From an uncultured Saprospiraceae bacterium (GTDB taxonomy: Bacteria; Bacteroidota; Bacteroidia; Chitinophagales; Saprospiraceae): DNA of 7,020 nucleotides. Position 1 is the first letter of the stretch; every line of letters starts with the position of its first letter. The stretch is taken from contig CALGLY010000620.1 in assembly GCA_937959095.1 (NCBI GenBank), positions 1 to 7,020 of the forward strand. The letters are read 5' to 3'. The notes under the pieces were generated by a model that made no database searches, was not told the DNA's origin, and saw only the letters and a list, made by a program, of their open reading frames with translations. Positions 5,481 to 7,020 of this stretch are shown one piece after another. The position numbers and the translations under genes are program-made.

Positions 5481-6542
5481 CTACCCCAAGAACTCCGCCA
5501 CCTTCTCCCCTACTTCACGCGTTCCAAGAAACCGTTCTTTATTTAAGTCCTCCGTTACAAAACCTTCTTGAATGCAGCGATGTACTGCTGCTTCAATATC
5601 CGTAGCGGCGGCATCGAGGTCGAATTGGCGCAAGAGCATTGCCACAGAAAGTATTGTAGCCATTGGATTAGCAATGTTTTTACCCGTAGCTTGCGGGTAC
5701 GAGCCATGAATCGGCTCAAACAAATAATTCGCATTTCCGATAGAAGCCGACGGCAACAAGCCCATAGAACCTGATAACACACTAGCTGCATCGGAGAGAA
5801 TATCACCAAACATATTGGAAGTCAGCACCACATCGAATTGCGCGGGCCAAACAATGAGTTGCATCGCGGCATTATCCACAAACATATAACTTACCTCCAC
5901 ATCGGCATACTGCGGTGCGATACGCTGTACCACCCGTCGCCACAAGCGCGAGGATTCTAGTACATTTGCCTTATCGACTAGGCAGAGTTTCTTTCGTCGT
6001 TTTTGGGCTGCTTGGAAAGCTAGGTGTGCAATACGTTCAATTTCGGACACTTCATAATAGCAAACATCTTGCGCCGATTGTCCATCCTCCGAAGTGGATT
6101 TTTCACCGAAATAAATACCGCTTGTTAGCTCTCGATAGATAATCAAATCTACACCCTCTAAGCGTTCTTTTTTGAGGGGTGAAAAGTCGGCAAGTTCCTC
6201 ATACATCACCGTTGGGCGAATGTTAGCGAATAAACCAAGGGTTTTCCGCATTCGTAGCAAGCCCTGTTCGGGGCGCACTTTTATATTTGGGTCATTGTCA
6301 AATTTCGGATCACCCACCGCACCTAGCAGAATTGCGTCGGCGGCATTACATAAATTTTCGGTCGCTTTCGGGAAAGGATCTCCCGTTTCATCTATCGCTA
6401 TTGCCCCGATAAGTCCCTCTTGAAAAGTAAGTCCTAAGTTATATTTTTCAGAAACTGTCTTTAGCACTTTCACGGCTTGCTCCACCACTTCTGGCCCAAT
6501 ACCGTCGCCTGCTAATACCGCTATATTTTTTAGTTGTTGCAT
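5481..6542 (-). CDS. leuB: 3-isopropylmalate dehydrogenase
   Basis: A 353-residue cytoplasmic enzyme that oxidises and decarboxylates (2R,3S)-3-isopropylmalate to 2-oxoisocaproate using NAD+, the third leucine-specific step. The N-terminus IAVLAGDGIGPEVV (7-20) is diagnostic of the isocitrate/isopropylmalate dehydrogenase family. The substrate residues known from the Thermus enzyme are all in place: R99 and R109 (RKTLGLFANIRP), R137 and Y144 (RELTSGIYFGE), K191 (DKANVL), D223 (FVDNAAMQL), and the metal-binding D247 and D251 (NMFGDILSD). The cofactor loop FEPIHGSYPQATGKNIANP (275-293) differs from the enterobacterial GSAPDIAGK form but, as far as I know, is usual for Bacteroidota. ATG 6542 gives the standard N-terminus. 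The gene follows leuD after a 107-base spacer and is closed by an intrinsic terminator, so it is probably the last gene of a leu operon. All key residues are present. Confidence 0.98.
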   Translation of the reverse strand: MQQLKNIAVLAGDGIGPEVVEQAVKVLKTVSEKYNLGLTFQEGLIGAIAIDETGDPFPKATENLCNAADAILLGAVGDPKFDNDPNIKVRPEQGLLRMRKTLGLFANIRPTVMYEELADFSPLKKERLEGVDLIIYRELTSGIYFGEKSTSEDGQSAQDVCYYEVSEIERIAHLAFQAAQKRRKKLCLVDKANVLESSRLWRRVVQRIAPQYADVEVSYMFVDNAAMQLIVWPAQFDVVLTSNMFGDILSDAASVLSGSMGLLPSASIGNANYLFEPIHGSYPQATGKNIANPMATILSVAMLLRQFDLDAAATDIEAAVHRCIQEGFVTEDLNKERFLGTREVGEKVAEFLG

Positions 6543-6554
6543 TCTTGTGTAAAT

Positions 6555-6624
6555 AGATGTGAGACTTTTAGATGTGAGACATGAGATTTTTTTATCTCCT
6601 ATCTCACATCTAAAAGTCTCACAC
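6555..6624. repeat. Long palindromic repeat in the leuD-leuB spacer
   Basis: Bases 6558-6579 pair perfectly with 6602-6623 (22 bp). Inside, GAGAT (6583-6587) pairs with ATCTC (6594-6598) around a six-T loop, so nearly the whole segment folds into one hairpin with a small internal loop. Each arm is itself a direct repeat: AGATGTGAGAC occurs at 6555-6565 and 6570-6580, 15 bases apart. The GATGTGAG unit is shared with the palindrome at 2982-3047. No gene or transposase is associated. In a leuD-leuB transcript this stem would lie between the two cistrons and could protect the upstream message or dampen leuB. It resembles a REP- or MITE-like intergenic element, but target-site duplications are not evident. 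Confidence 0.88.
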
Positions 6625-6627
6625 TTG

Positions 6628-6642
6628 CCTGCTGCAAGCAGG
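6628..6642. repeat. Small GC-rich hairpin just behind leuD
   Basis: CCTGCT (6628-6633) and AGCAGG (6637-6642) form a 6-bp stem with a 3-base loop, starting 7 bases after the leuD stop in the direction of transcription. On the minus strand no T-run follows, so it is a poor terminator for leuD. On the plus strand GCTTTTATT follows, giving a weak terminator shape with no plus-strand gene to serve. Confidence 0.55.
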
Positions 6643-6649
6643 GCTTTTA

Positions 6650-7020
6650 TTAATAAATTACCTGCTCCTTCTCGAAAGTCGTAATATCCTGCTCCAAGCT
6701 TAGCAGAAAATCGAGGTCATCGTAGCCATTGAGTAAACAGGTCTTTTTGTATTCATCAATTTCAAAAGTCGCGCTTTCGCCTGTACTCGTATTGATAAAT
6801 TTATGTTGTTCCAAATTGACATTAAAAGTCGCTTTCGGATTGGCTTCTATCGTCTCGAAACAGTGATGTAGAAAATCATCGGATACCGTGATGGGCAAAA
6901 TGCCATTATTCATCGCATTGCCTTTAAAAATATCCGCAAAAAAGCTACTCACTACCACGAGAAAGCCAGCATCTGCCAAAGCCCAAGCTGCATGTTCCCT
7001 ACTCGAACCACAACCAAAGT
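6650..7020 (-). CDS. leuD: 3-isopropylmalate dehydratase small subunit, 5' end beyond window
   Basis: The frame is open from the right edge to TAA at 6652-6650, giving 122 visible residues of an expected roughly 195-200, so about the first third is missing. LeuD pairs with the iron-sulfur large subunit LeuC to isomerise 2-isopropylmalate to 3-isopropylmalate, supplying the substrate for LeuB. The segment opens with [19 protein letters not shown], the hallmark small-subunit motif of the aconitase family swivel domain. [22 protein letters not shown] follows, matching the LeuD core, and a C-terminal part contains [10 protein letters not shown] reading that begins at TTG 6979 would be false, because it falls inside the conserved motif. 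The order leuD-leuB suggests an operon with leuC upstream, outside the window. No defect is seen in the visible part. Confidence 0.96.
   Translation of the reverse strand, partial: FGCGSSREHAAWALADAGFLVVVSSFFADIFKGNAMNNGILPITVSDDFLHHCFETIEANPKATFNVNLEQHKFINTSTGESATFEIDEYKKTCLLNGYDDLDFLLSLEQDITTFEKEQVIY

Noticed and set aside
4825..6423. Plus-strand frames opposite batE and leuB, and a minus-strand 84-codon frame at 5555-5809
   Set aside because: All overlap conserved coding sequence in another frame and carry no protein motif.
6555..6642. CRISPR-like array or transposon end in the leuD-leuB spacer
   Set aside because: There are only two short direct copies without regular spacers, no cas or transposase gene, and no visible target duplication; a palindromic intergenic repeat explains it better.

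Overview
All recognisable genes in this window lie on the minus strand, so transcription runs from right to left. The organism is most likely a member of the Bacteroidota. Three intergenic regions carry the phylum-type -7 promoter box TAnnTTTG, no start codon has an evident Shine-Dalgarno sequence, and a BatE-type protein and a Bacteroidota-style LeuB (GSYPQATGKNIANP) are present. The genus cannot be fixed from what is visible.

In transcriptional order, the right edge carries the 3' two thirds of leuD (small subunit of 3-isopropylmalate dehydratase). Then come a 107-base spacer filled by a long palindromic repeat, leuB (3-isopropylmalate dehydrogenase), and a clear intrinsic terminator. LeuD and LeuB act at consecutive stages of leucine biosynthesis, and leuC probably lies just outside the window. 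Next is a stand-alone batE-like gene (signal peptide, TPRs, two membrane segments, SH3-like tail) with its own promoter. A membrane fatty acid desaturase follows, also with its own promoter and with a hairpin in its leader. Behind it, across a second palindromic repeat, is a DPM1-like family 2 glycosyltransferase. Next is lepA (elongation factor 4), whose promoter box lies so close to the ATG that the mRNA may be leaderless. The left edge holds the first 69 codons of a protein that resembles a kinase N-lobe.

The content is mostly housekeeping and envelope or lipid metabolism. I see no defence system, mobile element with coding capacity, CRISPR array, tRNA or rRNA, and no convincing undescribed multi-gene system. 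The most unusual material is in the spacers: two hairpin repeats sharing a GATGTGAG unit, a third short-motif repeat (TTGACAATT), a leader hairpin before the desaturase, and an orphan batE with a direct repeat just upstream of its promoter box.
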